From QHXN01 sp040509515 (GTDB lineage: Bacteria; Acidobacteriota; Blastocatellia; Pyrinomonadales; Pyrinomonadaceae), in NCBI GenBank assembly GCA_040509515.1, contig JBEVKV010000536.1, positions 1 through 6,519 on the forward strand: a stretch of DNA of 6,519 nucleotides, written 5' to 3'. How positions within the stretch are numbered: position 1 is the stretch's first letter; each line of letters opens with the position of its first letter. Below the pieces are notes generated by a model. The model saw nothing but the letters and a program-made list of their open reading frames with translations, was not told where the DNA came from and ran no database searches. Positions 5,703 to 6,519 of this stretch are shown piece after piece. The translations under genes were made by a program, and so were the position numbers.

Positions 5703-5741
5703 TACGTAAACGTCATGACCTTTGATGAAGGGACAGTCACC
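5703..5741 (-). repeat. Right arm of imperfect inverted repeat flanking the 130-aa gene
   Basis: This is the inverted partner of 5004-5041, starting with TACGTAAACGTCATGACC. Its end overlaps a separate small hairpin, GACAGT (5732-5737) with ACTGTC (5743-5748). Confidence 0.65.
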
Positions 5742-5783
5742 GACTGTCTTACGGGCGGCGGGTTTGGCCCCTGCCTATAAACG

Positions 5784-5939
5784 TTATGCCTTGGGCGGCG
5801 TCTCCAAGTCTCCGCAGAGTCTCACCGGGCCGATTGGGTCATCTCCTACTAAGTCAGTGTGGATGCCGCAGGCGTCCATGTGGCCGATCCCCGCGGCCTC
5901 CATGTCGCCGAAGTATGACGGCCGCTCGACGCTTCCCAT
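5784..5939 (-). CDS. Small protein of an unrecognised family, 51 aa (copy B)
   Basis: ATG 5939 is preceded by a strong Shine-Dalgarno and the frame ends in TAA at 5784. The peptide starts MGSVERPSYFGDMEAA and continues GIGHMDAC-GIHTDLV-GDDPIGPVRLCGD-LETPPKA. Compared with the product of 4820-4981 it keeps GI-x-H-x-D, GI-HTDL-x-GD-x-PI-x-P-x-R-x2-GD and LETPP, has one residue fewer between the two GI units, and lacks the 8-residue insert before GDLETPP. It carries two cysteines (24 and 42) where copy A has one at residue 9. It is acidic and shows no signal peptide or membrane segment. Function is unknown: a short regulator, a toxin-antitoxin component or a modified-peptide precursor are all conceivable, and none is supported by a neighbouring modification or toxin gene. 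A long plus-strand frame covers the same bases and is taken as its shadow. Confidence 0.7.
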   Translation of the reverse strand: MGSVERPSYFGDMEAAGIGHMDACGIHTDLVGDDPIGPVRLCGDLETPPKA

Positions 5940-5945
5940 GTTGCC

Positions 5946-5951
5946 CCTCCT
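5946..5951 (-). promoter_or_regulatory. Ribosome binding site of small gene B
   Basis: AGGAGG on the minus strand, 6 nt before ATG 5939: a near-consensus site and the strongest single argument that this small frame is translated. Confidence 0.75.
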
Positions 5952-6031
5952 GAATTCAGCCCATCACAAGGTTAATTGCTACCGCCCTTTTTTTCACGGC
6001 CGCGCGTGCGACGCTGGAGCCCGCCCCAGAA

Positions 6032-6051
6032 CGTAATGCCTATTATCAGGC
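6032..6051 (+). repeat. TAA-N6-TTA motif, copy 2
   Basis: CGTAATGCCTATTATCAGGC matches the copy at 4751-4770 at 16 of 20 positions, in direct orientation 1281 bp away. The pair brackets both small genes and the 130-aa gene. It could be one end of an old integrated unit, or chance. Confidence 0.3.
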
Positions 6052-6131
6052 GCGCCCGATTTAGTAAAACCCGCGTATTTACAGCCTTTTCTTCCACGCG
6101 CCGAATTATCGCCCGCCAAAAGCACCCTCCA

Positions 6132-6147
6132 CCACAAGATATTGTGG
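6132..6147. other. Small perfect hairpin
   Basis: CCACAA (6132-6137) pairs with TTGTGG (6142-6147) around a GATA loop. No T-run follows on either strand and no gene abuts it, so its role is unclear. Confidence 0.3.
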
Positions 6148-6252
6148 CCTCACACCTCTCTTGTGAAACGTGCTCGTACAGGAATATACGGATAACGATG
6201 ATTAGTTAATTTCCGAGTTCACGAATCACATTTTAGATATTGCTCGTTTTTC

Positions 6253-6268
6253 GACCTCAGATGAGGTC
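6253..6268 (-). terminator. Hairpin just after the DUF4145 gene, weak terminator candidate
   Basis: GACCTC (6253-6258) pairs with GAGGTC (6263-6268) around AGAT. It lies 7 bp past the stop of the minus-strand gene. In that direction the stem is followed by GAAAAACG rather than a T-run, so it is not a standard intrinsic terminator. Confidence 0.3.
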
Positions 6269-6275
6269 ACTACAG

Positions 6276-6519
6276 TTAGGCTTTCTGGAGTTTCGCGGCT
6301 TTACGCGGAATGATGTACACAGACATCAGGAGGTACTCAATGAGGTCCATTGCAATGGTTAGTTTTTCTTCACTATGTGGCACCACGTCATGCGCGGCCT
6401 GATTACCCAGAATTCGGAGAGAGTGAAGGAAGTCGGCGCTTTCCTGCGTCAGCAGTCCCATGGCAACCAGGCTGTCAATTTTAGCTTGAAGGGTATTCCC
6501 TGTCGCGGAGCGTTCCTTA
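6276..6519 (-). CDS. DUF4145-type protein, C-terminal 80 residues, cut by window edge
   Basis: The minus-strand frame is open from the right edge to TAA at 6278-6276. The visible part reads SATGNTLQAKIDSLVAMGL, then LRILGNQAAHDVVPHSEE and a helical end (AMDLIEYLLMSVYIIPRKAAKL). The RxLGNxAAH block, preceded by LxxKIDxLVxxGL and followed by a YIIP-KA tail, is typical of the DUF4145 helical domain, seen in proteins of roughly 200 residues and as a C-terminal domain of some defence-related proteins. The domain's molecular role is not established, so no function is assigned. ATG 6461 lies inside the domain and is not the start; the N-terminus is beyond the edge. Base composition is lower in GC than the surface-protein gene, in line with a different history. 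Confidence 0.8.
   Translation of the reverse strand, partial: KERSATGNTLQAKIDSLVAMGLLTQESADFLHSLRILGNQAAHDVVPHSEEKLTIAMDLIEYLLMSVYIIPRKAAKLQKA

Larger units (their letters stand above)
5595..5780 (+). pseudogene. Decayed C-terminal copy related to the 130-aa protein
   Basis: This frame opens right after a stop at 5592, has no start codon until ATG 5715, and ends in TAA at 5778. Its middle reads VDSEYVNVMT, matching LDSDYAYVYWEMT at the end of the 130-aa protein if three codons are skipped. The DNA agrees: GACAGTGAGTACG (5694-5706) differs by one base from GACAGTGACTACG (5561-5573). It continues as FDEGTVTDCLTGGGFGPCL. I interpret it as debris of a paralogue or a partial duplication. The stop lies 3 bp from the stop of minus-strand small gene B. 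Confidence 0.35.
5940..6275. other. AT-richer intergenic stretch without a recognisable gene
   Basis: Apart from the leader of small gene B, I see no credible gene here on either strand. It contains a run of seven T at 5989-5995 with no convincing stem before it, the TAA-N6-TTA motif at 6032-6051, a 6-bp stem at 6132-6147, and a related TAA-N6-TTATCCG sequence on the minus strand near 6187-6206. The base composition falls well below that of the coding DNA to the left. Confidence 0.5.

Noticed and set aside
4793..5790. Integron attC-like words (TATAACAAG near 4796 and CGTTATGCC near 5782).
   Set aside because: They do not fit the RYYYAAC/GTTRRRY core consensus, and no folded attC-type stem joins them; no integrase is present.
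5722..6036. Plus-strand frame of 104 codons.
   Set aside because: It is antisense to small gene B, has no ribosome binding site and shows no recognisable protein pattern; the minus-strand peptide has a paralogue, which this frame does not.
1..6519. CRISPR arrays, tRNA or rRNA genes.
   Set aside because: No regularly spaced identical repeats and no cloverleaf or rRNA-like conserved stretches were seen by eye on either strand.

Overview
The window looks like an accessory region of a high-GC Gram-negative soil-type bacterium. The best guess is Acidobacteriota, class Blastocatellia. This is an inference from the architecture of the large secreted protein (CSLREA-like start, glycine-rich beta-helix, three Calx-beta domains, paired DUF4214 modules), which is common in that group; no rRNA or housekeeping marker is present to confirm it. 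The large gene is GC-rich, while the flanking intergenic DNA and the right-hand end are clearly more AT-rich, as expected where genes have been acquired and lost.

Layout. Positions 1-509 (minus) hold the N-terminal part of an IS66-family transposase that runs off the left edge. Positions 510-1042 have no recognisable gene but contain a candidate solitary insertion-sequence end near 671. Positions 1043-4216 (plus) encode a 1057-residue exported surface-type protein whose start is fixed by a strong ribosome binding site next to a perfect 12-bp palindrome. A perfect 12-bp stem at 4238-4274 with T-rich or A-rich flanks on both sides lies between this gene and the convergent 113-residue gene at 4290-4631 (minus), and probably terminates both.

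Positions 4632-6275 are the most unusual part. They hold two short minus-strand genes (4820-4981 and 5784-5939) that each have a Shine-Dalgarno sequence and encode clearly related peptides of 53 and 51 residues sharing a GI-x-H-x-D / HTDL-x-GD / LETPP pattern. I do not recognise this family. Between them sits a plus-strand gene for a 130-residue exported protein (5216-5608). That gene is flanked by a 38/39-bp imperfect inverted repeat (5004-5041 and 5703-5741), which also encodes decayed copies of a YVNV-type C-terminal tail. Its upstream region contains two 16-bp near-palindromes exactly 60 bp apart and a GC hairpin. Two similar 20-bp motifs of TAA-N6-TTA form, in direct orientation, bracket the whole block at 4751 and 6032.

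Positions 6276-6519 (minus) are the C-terminal part of a DUF4145 protein cut by the right edge.

The clearest functional genes are the two exported proteins. The two-peptide family and its repeat-bounded setting are the main leads for something undescribed. No recombinase other than the partial IS66 transposase is visible, so any idea of mobility or inversion of the 4.75-6.05 kb block is an inference.
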